DNA from: Haloarcula amylolytica JCM 13557
Lineage (GTDB): Archaea > Halobacteriota > Halobacteria > Halobacteriales > Haloarculaceae
Assembly: GCF_000336615.1 (NCBI RefSeq)
Contig: NZ_AOLW01000035.1
Span: 78,100 to 142,099 of the forward strand
DNA length: 64,000 nt
Direction of reading: 5' to 3'
Shown: positions 7,961 to 16,380 of the stretch, in pieces
How positions within the stretch are numbered: position 1 is the first letter of the stretch
Layout: every line of letters begins with the position of its first letter
Program-made: the position numbers and the translations under genes
The notes under the pieces: generated by a model
Told to the model about the DNA's origin: nothing
The model's input: only the letters and a program-made list of their open reading frames with translations
The model's database searches: none

Positions 7961-10111
7961 GTGACCAACGAAGAACAGAATCGCTCGCACGACAGTGGTG
8001 AGGTGTCGCGAGATAAAAGTAGTACGACGGGAACAACCGTCATAGACCGCCGCACGTGCATGAAATTAGCAGGTGTTGCCGCTGCGTCTTTGGCAGGATG
8101 CGCCGGTAAAGGTGATCCTACCGCAGGAGGATCGGCAGCAAAATTCGGATACGGTGGTGAGCCTGCAGTTACGACACAACTCAGCGCAGTCGATGTTTCG
8201 AAGGTGGCCGAAGACACCAGTATGGCAAGTTCGGTCAGCAGCCTCAGCATCGATTCTCCGCTCTCAACAACACTGTCTCCAAGCTCCTCTGATCTCTTTG
8301 CGTTCAGGCCCGACAGCGAAAATGTAGCGGTTAAATTCACACCGGGTACAGACACAGGTGCTGCTGCGGTCGGACTGTTCAATCCGGATGGTGAATTACT
8401 CTCCCAGGCGTACGCGAGTTCAGATGTCCCGGTGTATCTGCCGGAATCACTCTCAGCCGGTAGTACACACTACCTGCAAGTCATGGACGTCAGTCGAAGC
8501 GGTGGCGATTACTCACTCACCATTTCGACGGATAGTACGACGCAGTCTCAGTCACCGTACAAAGGGACAGTCAGGGCAATTCCCGGACGTATTCAGGCCC
8601 AGAACTTCGACATCGGTGGCGAAGGCGAGGCGTACCACGACACGTCTAGCGGAAATATCTACGGTTCCGCTAACCGAGATACTGACGTTGATATCCGACC
8701 AACAGAGGACGAGTCAGGAAAGTACAATATCGGCTACTTTCAGGCCGGAGAGTGGCTCGAATACACAACTGATGTCTCGCCGGGGACGTACGATATTAGA
8801 GTCCGAGTGGCGTCAGCACTCTCTGATGGGCGACTCGAACTGTCTCTTGGAGATCGTACCCTCACGACGGTCGCTGTCCCTAATACGGGCGACTGGACCT
8901 CGTGGGAGACAGTCACAGTAGAAGACATCGAAATCGAGTCCGAGCAGCAATCGACGCTTCGCGTCGAAGCACTGGATTCCGGTGTAGAATTCAATTGGCT
9001 TGAATTCGATAGAGTCGATGCGCAGAAACCGTACAATGGGACTCTAGCAACGATTCCCGGGCGCATCGAGGCACAAAACTACGACACGGGTGGCGAAGGA
9101 GTATCGTACTCCGATACGACCGCTGGGAACGAATACGACACCAGTTACCGTGACACCGATGTCGACATCCGGCAGACCCAAGACGACTCTGGGGAGTACA
9201 ACATCGGTTACTTCGAAGACGGCGAATGGCTCGAATACTCGGCTGATGTTTCGCCAGGCCAGTATGATCTAAAAGTCCGTGTCGCCACGACACAGGACGA
9301 CAGACAGCTCCGGTTCCACTTGGGCGACCGAGAACTTGGAACGGTGGACGTGCCGAACACCGGCGGCTGGACGACCTGGGAGACGGCAATAGCTGAGGAC
9401 GTGACCATCGATGCCGATGGACAGCAAGTGCTCCGGGTCGAAGCTATCGGGTCCGGCATCGATTTCAACTGGGCCGAGTTCGAGGTCGCCGGGAATCAGC
9501 CGTTCGACGGCGTCCCGACGCTTCCTAGCAGGGTACAGTCACAAGCATTCGACCTGGGCGGCGAGGGCGTGTCGTATCACGACACTACTGCCGGCAGTGA
9601 GTACGATCTCGGTTATCGGGACTCCGACGTCGATATCCGGGAAACGCAGGACAATTCCGGGAAGTACAACGTTGGGTATTTCGAGGACGGCGAATGGCTC
9701 GAATACACCGCGGAGGTGCCGGCCGGAACATACGACATCGACGTTCGCGTCGCGACGACACGAGACAACAGGCAACTGCAGTTCAGCCTCGACGGCGAGC
9801 AACTCGGGACAGTGGATGTACCGAACACCGGCGGCTGGACGACTTGGGAAACGGCAACGCTTCCTGACGTAACGGTCCAGGATGGTGGCGAGCACGTCAT
9901 CCAGGTGAAAGCAGTTGGCTCCGGCATTGATTTCAACTGGTTCGAATTCCGCGAAGCGGCCGAGACGGAAACATCGACTGAAACTGAGACGGCGACACAG
10001 ACACCGACCGAAACGGAGACGCCGACAGAAACCGAGACCATGACGGAGTCAGACACTGACGACTTCGGCAGCGACGGCTACGGAATGGGTGGGTACGGGG
10101 GTACCCAGTAA
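7961..10111 (+). CDS. Tat lipoprotein with PPC-like domain, three CBM6-like domains and a Gly/Tyr-rich tail
   Basis: A large extracellular protein likely to bind polysaccharide at the cell surface. After an acidic leader comes a twin-arginine signal with lipobox (RRTCMKLAGVAAASLAGCAG), so it should be exported folded and lipid-anchored. Next is a pre-peptidase-C-like beta domain (LFAFRPDSENVAVKFTPG). Three tandem carbohydrate-binding modules of the CBM6/35 type follow, beginning at bases 8555, 9029 and 9500; each holds the hallmark YNIGYF..GEWLEY segment and ends FNW.EF. A Thr/Glu linker leads to the tail DGYGMGGYGGTQ. I prefer the GTG at 7961 over the ATG at 7871, because the extra 30 residues are basic and atypical; 7871 remains possible. 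Confidence 0.82.
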   Translation: MTNEEQNRSHDSGEVSRDKSSTTGTTVIDRRTCMKLAGVAAASLAGCAGKGDPTAGGSAAKFGYGGEPAVTTQLSAVDVSKVAEDTSMASSVSSLSIDSPLSTTLSPSSSDLFAFRPDSENVAVKFTPGTDTGAAAVGLFNPDGELLSQAYASSDVPVYLPESLSAGSTHYLQVMDVSRSGGDYSLTISTDSTTQSQSPYKGTVRAIPGRIQAQNFDIGGEGEAYHDTSSGNIYGSANRDTDVDIRPTEDESGKYNIGYFQAGEWLEYTTDVSPGTYDIRVRVASALSDGRLELSLGDRTLTTVAVPNTGDWTSWETVTVEDIEIESEQQSTLRVEALDSGVEFNWLEFDRVDAQKPYNGTLATIPGRIEAQNYDTGGEGVSYSDTTAGNEYDTSYRDTDVDIRQTQDDSGEYNIGYFEDGEWLEYSADVSPGQYDLKVRVATTQDDRQLRFHLGDRELGTVDVPNTGGWTTWETAIAEDVTIDADGQQVLRVEAIGSGIDFNWAEFEVAGNQPFDGVPTLPSRVQSQAFDLGGEGVSYHDTTAGSEYDLGYRDSDVDIRETQDNSGKYNVGYFEDGEWLEYTAEVPAGTYDIDVRVATTRDNRQLQFSLDGEQLGTVDVPNTGGWTTWETATLPDVTVQDGGEHVIQVKAVGSGIDFNWFEFREAAETETSTETETATQTPTETETPTETETMTESDTDDFGSDGYGMGGYGGTQ
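8555..9955 (+). repeat. Three tandem CBM6-like coding repeats
   Basis: Units begin at 8555, 9029 and 9500, spaced 474 and 471 bases. Each encodes the same order of motifs: P(Y/F)xG, a Pro-Gly/Ser-Arg turn, GGEG..Y.D, a D-V-D-I-R strand, the GEWLEY core, a PNTG turn and FNW.EF. The second and third are more alike than either is to the first, as expected if one arose by a recent duplication. Confidence 0.8.
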
Positions 10112-10123
10112 TACAACAGAACA

Positions 10124-11383
10124 ATGGCAGAACGATACAACACACCCGCGGAGGGCACGCTCGATTGGCACGTACCACTTAACGAAAACTTCGAAAAGCT
10201 CGACAGCCACGTCGAACTCCGGGACGCTGAGTCCAACATCAGCCAGTACGAACCGAAGACGGGGTCGAAGTTCCTCGCGACCGATACCGGCACGGTATAC
10301 ATTGGCGATGGCAGCAACTGGAACCGCGTCGGGAGCCTCAGTGCGTCCGACGACTCAGTTTCCGAGGCCGACGACGGTTCGCTCATCGCACCGCCGGGCG
10401 AAGTACAGTCCGTGATCGATCAAGCGTCCAAGTCACACACATGGGCACAGGGACCGAGCCGAACTGTAAAGCTCGTCTCCGGGGAGAACTACTTCCCGTC
10501 GGATACTATCAAACTGAAACGTAACATCCGACTCGAATGTAACGGCGCTCGGATCATGCCGGAAGGTGACTTCAACGTCATCGAGATGTACCGCGGGACG
10601 CAACTCATCGACCCGTTCATTGACACCCGATCGGTCAATTGGAATTCGACGCAGGTCGTCGTCGGCGCACCGGACGCAGACAAAATCGAACTGGCGAACC
10701 GCGCAACCGTCGAAAATGCCTATCTCTGGGGGACTCCCGGAGAGGGCATCGGACTCCAGTTCTTGGGCGGCTCGAAACCCTGCTCGATGCAGGTCGCCAG
10801 CGGAACAATACACGGATTCGATATCGCGATCGACCTCTATGCCAGCGGTGACGATTACAGCGGACAGGGCGACTGGTCGAACGGGAACCAGTTCTACGGC
10901 TCACTGGAAGCCTTCCGTGTTGGCGTCAACCAGCGCTCTGAGGGCGCCGAAGTTTCCGGTAACGTCTTCAAGTTGATGGTCCAGCCTGACAACGACGTGA
11001 GCGAATGGCTCTGGTACATGGAGGACGACCCCCGATCCGAAAGCGACCGAGACGACAATATGTACCGGAAGTCTGGGAACACCATGATGGTGTATCCGTG
11101 GGACAACAACAATTATATCGACAACAATCCCTTCGCTGAGAGTAGCGACCGTAAGCCGCCGGTGTGGTATATCGGCGAGGGAATAAACTACGGTAATTCA
11201 CTCGTTGACCAGTCCGGAAAGCTCGGGAACCAGTATATCGTTAACAATTCGGATTACCCAGATCGGAACGGGATTTTCACCTATCATGGTGGCGAAGTCA
11301 CCGGCACCAGGCAGTTCTCACACCCGCCTGCGTACCAGCGGAATAGCGAAAGTCGTATGTGGCACGAAGACTCAAAGAACTAA
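10124..11383 (+). CDS. Predicted right-handed beta-helix protein with a tail-fibre-like N-terminal domain (copy 1)
   Basis: A 419-residue acidic protein without signal peptide or membrane segment. The N-terminal 75 residues (LDWHVPLNENFEKLDSHVE ... FLATDTGTVYIGDG) form a small domain shared with the paralogue at 11427-12725. The FLATDTGTVYIGDG part resembles short beta repeats of phage tail fibres. The rest (RLECNGARIMPEGDF, then short repeating strands, GDWSNGNQFYG, GAEVSGN) reads as a parallel beta-helix of the pectate-lyase or glycan-hydrolase kind. The catalytic residues are not identifiable. It starts 12 bases after the CBM6 lipoprotein stop, so they are probably co-transcribed. A glycan lyase, or a structural surface fibre, are the main options. 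Confidence 0.65.
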   Translation: MAERYNTPAEGTLDWHVPLNENFEKLDSHVELRDAESNISQYEPKTGSKFLATDTGTVYIGDGSNWNRVGSLSASDDSVSEADDGSLIAPPGEVQSVIDQASKSHTWAQGPSRTVKLVSGENYFPSDTIKLKRNIRLECNGARIMPEGDFNVIEMYRGTQLIDPFIDTRSVNWNSTQVVVGAPDADKIELANRATVENAYLWGTPGEGIGLQFLGGSKPCSMQVASGTIHGFDIAIDLYASGDDYSGQGDWSNGNQFYGSLEAFRVGVNQRSEGAEVSGNVFKLMVQPDNDVSEWLWYMEDDPRSESDRDDNMYRKSGNTMMVYPWDNNNYIDNNPFAESSDRKPPVWYIGEGINYGNSLVDQSGKLGNQYIVNNSDYPDRNGIFTYHGGEVTGTRQFSHPPAYQRNSESRMWHEDSKN

Positions 11384-11426
11384 GGTCTGAGCGGCCCTTA
11401 GGCGATAATAGCGTGGGAGTAACTAT

Positions 11427-12725
11427 CTACTCCGCATTGCGCGACTGCGGGTGCCAATGTCGGCTATCGTTTCGCTGATATGCCGGGTTTGTCTCAAACT
11501 CTGTTGTACCAACGACGAAGCCACCGTGTGCAGTGAAGATACCGTTTCGGTCGGGCGTATCTGAATCGTTGAGTACGTACTGGTTTCCTCGTACCCCGCT
11601 CAGATCCATGAGTGAATTTCCGTACCGACGACCACGTCCGATAAACCAGAATGGCGCATCTCGATCACTCTCTGAATAATATGAGTTGTTCTGCTTGAAT
11701 GACGATACGTCCCACGGATAAGCCATTACAGTATTGCCTTTCATCACGAATTTGTTATCACCGCGAGACTCTCGGGGGTCGTCCTTCATTTTCCAGAGCC
11801 ATTCACTTACTTCTGGGTCAGGCTGAGTCTGTACGCGGACGGTATTCCCGCTCACCTCCGCACCGTCCGACCGCATACTAATCCCGATCCGGAAGTCCTG
11901 TATCCGCCCCCAGAACTGATTCCCGTTCGACCAGTCGCCTTGCGGATCGCGGTTCTCCCCAGCAGCGTAGAAATCTACTGCTCGATCAAACCCGTCGAGG
12001 GTCCCATTAGCGACCTGCATCGAGCAGGGTTTCGATCCACCACGAAACTGAATGCCGATACCCTTGCCTGTGTCTCCAAGGAGATACGCGTCCTTTACCC
12101 AGGCGCGGTTGGCCGTATCTAACTTCTGTGCGTCTTCGGGACCAATAACAATCTGTGTCGAACTCCAGTTTTTGCCGCGAGTATCGACAAACGGGTCAAT
12201 CAGAACGGTATCACGGACGAGTTCGAAAACATCAAAATCGCCAGTCGGGACGACTCTAGCCCCATTACACTCCAGTCTAACACCTCTCTTGAGCCGGACC
12301 GTCTCGGATACTTCGTACGTCTCTCCGGAGACCATCTTGACTGTCTGTGCAGGAGCCTGTCCGAACTCAGATCCAGTAGATGCGGTATCGATAACGTCTT
12401 GTAGTTGTCCTGGTTGGGCGATGAACGTTCCGTCACTCATTACCGTGGCTCTCTCACTGGTCTCACCAAGCGAAACGGAACGTGCGCGGCCTGCCGTGCT
12501 TCCGAACTCCAGCCACTCTTCTCCGCTTCCCATAAATATGCGTCGCGAATCTGTCGCGAGGAACTTGGCCCCCTCTTTTGGTTGATACTGATCCAGATTT
12601 TCGGCAGCATCCTTGATCTCGACCTCAGTATCGATACGAGAGAAATTCTCGTTCAACGGGATATGCCAATCCTGTGTTCCGCGATCCGGACGCTGGTAGC
12701 TATGATTCGGCGTCTCTTCAGCCAT
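11427..12725 (-). CDS. Predicted beta-helix protein with a tail-fibre-like N-terminal domain (copy 2)
   Basis: A 432-residue paralogue of the protein at 10124-11383, encoded on the opposite strand and ending 43 bases from it. Shared features run the full length: TQDWHIPLNENF at the start, KFLATDS, RLECNGARVVPTGDF, GGSKPCSMQVA, GDWSNGNQFWG, GAEVSGNTV, and the PDRNGIF.A/Y.HGG end. No signal peptide is visible in either. The ATG at 12725 is preferred over 12743 because it aligns with the start of copy 1. It is the last gene of the seven-gene minus-strand run, just downstream of a GT4. Conserved Cys in GGSKPCS is the only cysteine common to both apart from RLEC. Confidence 0.65.
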   Translation of the reverse strand: MAEETPNHSYQRPDRGTQDWHIPLNENFSRIDTEVEIKDAAENLDQYQPKEGAKFLATDSRRIFMGSGEEWLEFGSTAGRARSVSLGETSERATVMSDGTFIAQPGQLQDVIDTASTGSEFGQAPAQTVKMVSGETYEVSETVRLKRGVRLECNGARVVPTGDFDVFELVRDTVLIDPFVDTRGKNWSSTQIVIGPEDAQKLDTANRAWVKDAYLLGDTGKGIGIQFRGGSKPCSMQVANGTLDGFDRAVDFYAAGENRDPQGDWSNGNQFWGRIQDFRIGISMRSDGAEVSGNTVRVQTQPDPEVSEWLWKMKDDPRESRGDNKFVMKGNTVMAYPWDVSSFKQNNSYYSESDRDAPFWFIGRGRRYGNSLMDLSGVRGNQYVLNDSDTPDRNGIFTAHGGFVVGTTEFETNPAYQRNDSRHWHPQSRNAE

Positions 12726-12794
12726 ATCTGTCAATTTACACAAACCAAGTAAAATATACTGTTGTTACTCTCCCGGTAAGCTTGCGGGGGACCG

Positions 12795-13976
12795 TTACCC
12801 GGTCAGCGGCTGTACGTAGGGGGTCTCTTCGGGCTCTGTCTCGATTTCCTGATACAATCGCTCGAACCCGTCCACCATCGATTCGATCGTAAACTCGCTT
12901 GCCGCCCGCTGTCCTGCGGCGGTTCCAAGCGTTTCAGCGAGTGGCTGGTGCTGATGTAGACGGATGGTGGCCCACGCAATTTCGTCGGGTGCCTGCACGT
13001 CGACGAACAACCCCGTCCGGTAATTCTCCAACAGATCGCTAGTACCATCCACAGGTGTCGCGACGATCGGAAGCTCCGCGGCCATCGCTTCGATCACTGC
13101 ACCAGGGAGCCCCTCGTAATGAGATGGGAAGGCGAAGACATCCATCGCACCGAGAAGCGCTGGGACATCCTGTCGCGTTCCGAGGAAATGAACCGAATCA
13201 GCACATCCGAGTGAGTCGACCCGTTCCGCCATCCTCTCCCGATCGCGACCGTCACCGACGAAAACAAGATGTGCATCGGGTATCTCGGAGACGATAGACG
13301 GCCACGCATCAAGCAGATCGAAATGGCCTTTCCGCTCGACGAGACGACCGACGGTTCCGACTACAGTGGCCCCCATCGGGATGTCTAGCTCTGATCGCAG
13401 CTCCGCCGAGTCTGTCGTTCGGTACTGTTCGATGTTCCGGCCATTGTAGACCACTGCCACGTTTTCTTCCTCTGCACCGCGTTCAACAGCGTAGTCCCGT
13501 CCCGCTGTGGAGTTCGAAACGATCACATCTGAAAGTGAGATCGTCATCCGATCGATAACGCTGCGTACGAACGGTTCCTCGTTAGGTACTTCACGAATGC
13601 CGGTAATAATGGATGCAGAACAGAACACGCCGGCGAGCCTGGCAATTACGTTGTCGTAAAAGAGGAATGACTGTATGAGATCGGGTTGTTCACGACGGGC
13701 GGCGAGACAGAACTTGAGCGGGGCGAACAGATAGACGAGCGGGCTTTCGACGCCCTCTATCGCCCCGTTCGCAACACGACCAGCGTCCGTAAGCGACCGA
13801 ACGGTGACCTCCGGTGAGAGTTCTGTTTCGAGCGGGTTCGTAGAGAATATTGTCCAGATGGTGACGTCGTACTCCTCTCCGTTGACTTCGTTCGCCAGGT
13901 CGATGAGTGTGCGCTCGGCACCACCGACGACAAGTGCACCGATAAAGTACCAGAGAGTCTTACGCTCCGCTGTCAT
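12795..13976 (-). CDS. Family 4 glycosyltransferase
   Basis: A GT-B retaining glycosyltransferase. The N-terminal half begins WYFIGALVVGGAERTLIDLAN, the usual GGAE glycine-rich acceptor loop. The C-terminal half has VGTVGRLVERKGHFDLL, HLVFVGDGRDRE and the donor-site FPSHYEGLPGAVIEAMA, with the conserved E-x7-E arrangement. Length 393 residues is normal, with no membrane segment, so it acts on the cytoplasmic face. It lies 51 bases after the sulfatase-fold gene and 69 bases before the beta-helix paralogue, all in one direction. Donor sugar unknown. Confidence 0.88.
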   Translation of the reverse strand: MTAERKTLWYFIGALVVGGAERTLIDLANEVNGEEYDVTIWTIFSTNPLETELSPEVTVRSLTDAGRVANGAIEGVESPLVYLFAPLKFCLAARREQPDLIQSFLFYDNVIARLAGVFCSASIITGIREVPNEEPFVRSVIDRMTISLSDVIVSNSTAGRDYAVERGAEEENVAVVYNGRNIEQYRTTDSAELRSELDIPMGATVVGTVGRLVERKGHFDLLDAWPSIVSEIPDAHLVFVGDGRDRERMAERVDSLGCADSVHFLGTRQDVPALLGAMDVFAFPSHYEGLPGAVIEAMAAELPIVATPVDGTSDLLENYRTGLFVDVQAPDEIAWATIRLHQHQPLAETLGTAAGQRAASEFTIESMVDGFERLYQEIETEPEETPYVQPLTG

Positions 13977-14052
13977 TCTTGAATCACTCCATAGGGCTGT
14001 CTGCTATTTGTAAGATGAGGTGTGGACTCCGTGTTCACGGGAACGGTCATGC

Positions 14053-15249
14053 TCAAAGGTAACCCATGTTTTCGAGCTGTTCTGTCGTCTCCTCGTCGAT
14101 GTCGCGTACTGTCTCCTCACTCTCCCCGGAGAGGATATCCGCGATCTCCGCCCGCGCTTCGTCCTCAGTAAACTTCGGGGCCCCATACGCCTGATGTCCC
14201 GGCAGGAACCGACAGTATGAATCTCGAAGCTTCCTGTTGTGGAAGACCTGTCGACCGAAGGGTTTCTGCAGTAGCAACGCCAGAAAGACAATCGATGATG
14301 TCGTTTTGTGTCCGTCCACGAACGTGTGGCCACCGTGTTCGTCCCAGAGGCTCCTGATTGTCCGCTCAAACCCGCCAGTGAGACTGACGAACGTCTCGGC
14401 GGGCCCCGGTAACGAGCCGTATCGAATGTGGTTCAGGTGCGTATAGCCCGTCGTCCGACCCTCTCCCTCTGTGTTCCCATCCACCCTACCGAAATCAGGT
14501 CGCGAGGACATCGCACTGGTGACCGTCGGTAAGATGTCCACATGGTGTAAGAGCCCGTTCTCGCCAGAGGAGTCCAGCTCCGGATGAATGAACGACGTCG
14601 GAACGTATACGACCTCAGGCGTCGCGAGGTGTGTGTGTCCGAAGTACCCGTACTCTCCGAGGACCTCACCGTGGTCACTGGTATAGATAACGAGGGTATC
14701 TTCACGAAGGCCTCTGCGTTCAAGCGTCTGGAGGACGCGCTTGAACTCTTCGAACGACCGGTCTACACCATTGTAGTAGTCTTTTCTCGCCGTTTCCGGG
14801 TCCGACGATACGCGCCAGAGATATTCGAGAGCGGTCTCGTTGCGGTATTCGTAGTCGTCCCAGTCGAATCCGTCGTACGGCGCGTGGCCACCGGGCCGGC
14901 GCGCAACGTGGACGAATGGTGGCTCGACATCGTCAATCGATTTCCGTGGGGGATTAGCAAACATCTCCGCAATACTGTGATTCATGCCGCCCTGAGCAGC
15001 TATCGAAACCTCGTGACTCTCAATATCGAATACTGAGCGGACGTTTGCAGGCACAGAATGCTTGAAGCTGTGGATGTTGCTGTTCGGTGGTAACAGCCCG
15101 GTCAACAAACTCCCGAACGACGTGGGCGTGTGTGTTGATGCTGCAATCGTCTTATGGGTCTGCCCGAGTTCCGCGAGATCATCGTTAATTGCGTTATATC
15201 TGACAGCGTCGTCAACGTATATGAGGACGTTCTCTACGTCGATCTCCAT
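14053..15249 (-). CDS. Sulfatase-fold hydrolase or transferase lacking the formylglycine cysteine
   Basis: A 398-residue member of the alkaline phosphatase/sulfatase superfamily. The first strand NVLIYVDDAVRY (residues 8-19) gives the two metal-binding Asp. The nucleophile region (STHTPTSFGSLLTG, residues 38-51) aligns with C-x-P-S-R-x-x-L-L-T-G but has His/Thr instead of Cys and no following Arg. Later metal ligands are present: SDHGE (191-195) and FGHTH (203-207). Without a Cys or an obvious Ser in the formylglycine position it is probably not a classical sulfatase; a Thr nucleophile would fit phosphoglycerol or phosphoethanolamine transferases or phosphodiesterases. No signal peptide is visible, so it appears cytoplasmic. 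Its neighbours imply glycan modification. Confidence 0.75.
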   Translation of the reverse strand: MEIDVENVLIYVDDAVRYNAINDDLAELGQTHKTIAASTHTPTSFGSLLTGLLPPNSNIHSFKHSVPANVRSVFDIESHEVSIAAQGGMNHSIAEMFANPPRKSIDDVEPPFVHVARRPGGHAPYDGFDWDDYEYRNETALEYLWRVSSDPETARKDYYNGVDRSFEEFKRVLQTLERRGLREDTLVIYTSDHGEVLGEYGYFGHTHLATPEVVYVPTSFIHPELDSSGENGLLHHVDILPTVTSAMSSRPDFGRVDGNTEGEGRTTGYTHLNHIRYGSLPGPAETFVSLTGGFERTIRSLWDEHGGHTFVDGHKTTSSIVFLALLLQKPFGRQVFHNRKLRDSYCRFLPGHQAYGAPKFTEDEARAEIADILSGESEETVRDIDEETTEQLENMGYL

Positions 15250-15363
15250 GCTATCAGAGGGTGGCTACTACAACAATATAGTAAAGACACACCTACGAGG
15301 TATGAAACAGCACATAAAAAAAACAGTACCCGGTGACTGGACGGGATATCTACCGAAAACATC

Positions 15364-16320
15364 TCATTTCGTAATTGTTTCAGTTTTAATCGAGTTGAGG
15401 GCCTTCATGGCGTTTTTCGCCGGCTTGTAGCTAAATCTGCCCCCAAGCGCAGCGAGTGCAAACAGCCACCTGTCGGTTCGAAACGGCCAATAATACACTG
15501 ATTTAAGCAGTTGCGTTCTCGCATCAGAGTATGCTCTGGAACGTAACGCTTCTTGTCCAAGAATGAACAGCAGTGACGCGAGGAAGGCCCGTTCGTACCG
15601 GCGTCCGTACCCTGCAGCGAGTTCTCGGTGTTTCTCTACCATTAACGGGTAGGAGATATCCCGCTTCTCAGCGTAGTTATTGCTGATTCGGTCCGCTTTC
15701 TCAGGACAGTTCCGATATGTCAGTACTTCGGGGATCACGCGAAACTCACTATGTAGCGAGAGTCGTATCAGCCACTCTCTATCTTGCCAGCTGGGAAACC
15801 GGTCGTCAGGCAGCCCGGCCTGTGGGATGATATCAGCCGAAACCATCAGTGTCGAGAATTCACCGAACGACTCCCCCAGGAGGAGGTCTTTGGTAACATT
15901 CCCTTCCGCCGTGAAGATAACGTCCCGTGTGTAGTCCCCGTAATCGTACTCACAGCCGGTGTAGACTACGCCGACGCTGTCAGCGCTCTCTGCCATCTCA
16001 GTAACCTGTCGAGCAATCTTTTCGGAGTCCCAGGCGTCGTCGTCATCTAATAACGCGATGTACTCGCCTTCTGCCCGCTCAATGCCTGTGTTCCTTGCCT
16101 GGTTCGCTCCTCTGTTCTCTTGGTGACGGACACAGTTGACTTCAATACCCCGTAGCGGCTCTCCGGCTAGTGTATCGGCTGCCGGCTGCGGGGAGTGATC
16201 GTCGATGACGATGAGTTCGATGTTTGGGTACGTTTGCTCTGCGACACTCCGTGCTGCACTCCGAAGTCTGTCCGGTCGTTTGTATGTCGGGAGGACAACG
16301 CTGACGAGCGGATTTGGCAT
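15364..16320 (-). CDS. Family 2 glycosyltransferase
   Basis: A GT-A glycosyltransferase of 318 residues from the ATG at 16320. The N-terminus PLVSVVLPTYKRPDRL and IELIVIDDHS are classic GT2 strands, ENRGANQARNTGIERAEGEY is the nucleotide-binding segment, and ALLDDDDAWDSEKI holds the metal-binding acidic cluster. The C-terminal 80 residues (SLLFILGQEALRSRAYSDARTQLLK and onward) are helical and may touch the membrane. An upstream in-frame ATG at 16344 would add eight residues. It lies just downstream of the large membrane protein in the same direction. Sugar specificity is unknown. Confidence 0.87.
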   Translation of the reverse strand: MPNPLVSVVLPTYKRPDRLRSAARSVAEQTYPNIELIVIDDHSPQPAADTLAGEPLRGIEVNCVRHQENRGANQARNTGIERAEGEYIALLDDDDAWDSEKIARQVTEMAESADSVGVVYTGCEYDYGDYTRDVIFTAEGNVTKDLLLGESFGEFSTLMVSADIIPQAGLPDDRFPSWQDREWLIRLSLHSEFRVIPEVLTYRNCPEKADRISNNYAEKRDISYPLMVEKHRELAAGYGRRYERAFLASLLFILGQEALRSRAYSDARTQLLKSVYYWPFRTDRWLFALAALGGRFSYKPAKNAMKALNSIKTETITK

Positions 16321-16380
16321 ATGGCTGGTGGTGGTTTGCGGCATCTAAAGTTAGTGTCTGGCTATGCGTGGCTCTGCTGG

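Noticed and set aside
8555-9955. Long direct repeats as a mobile or satellite repeat
   Set aside because: They are in-frame protein domains (CBM6-like) within one gene.
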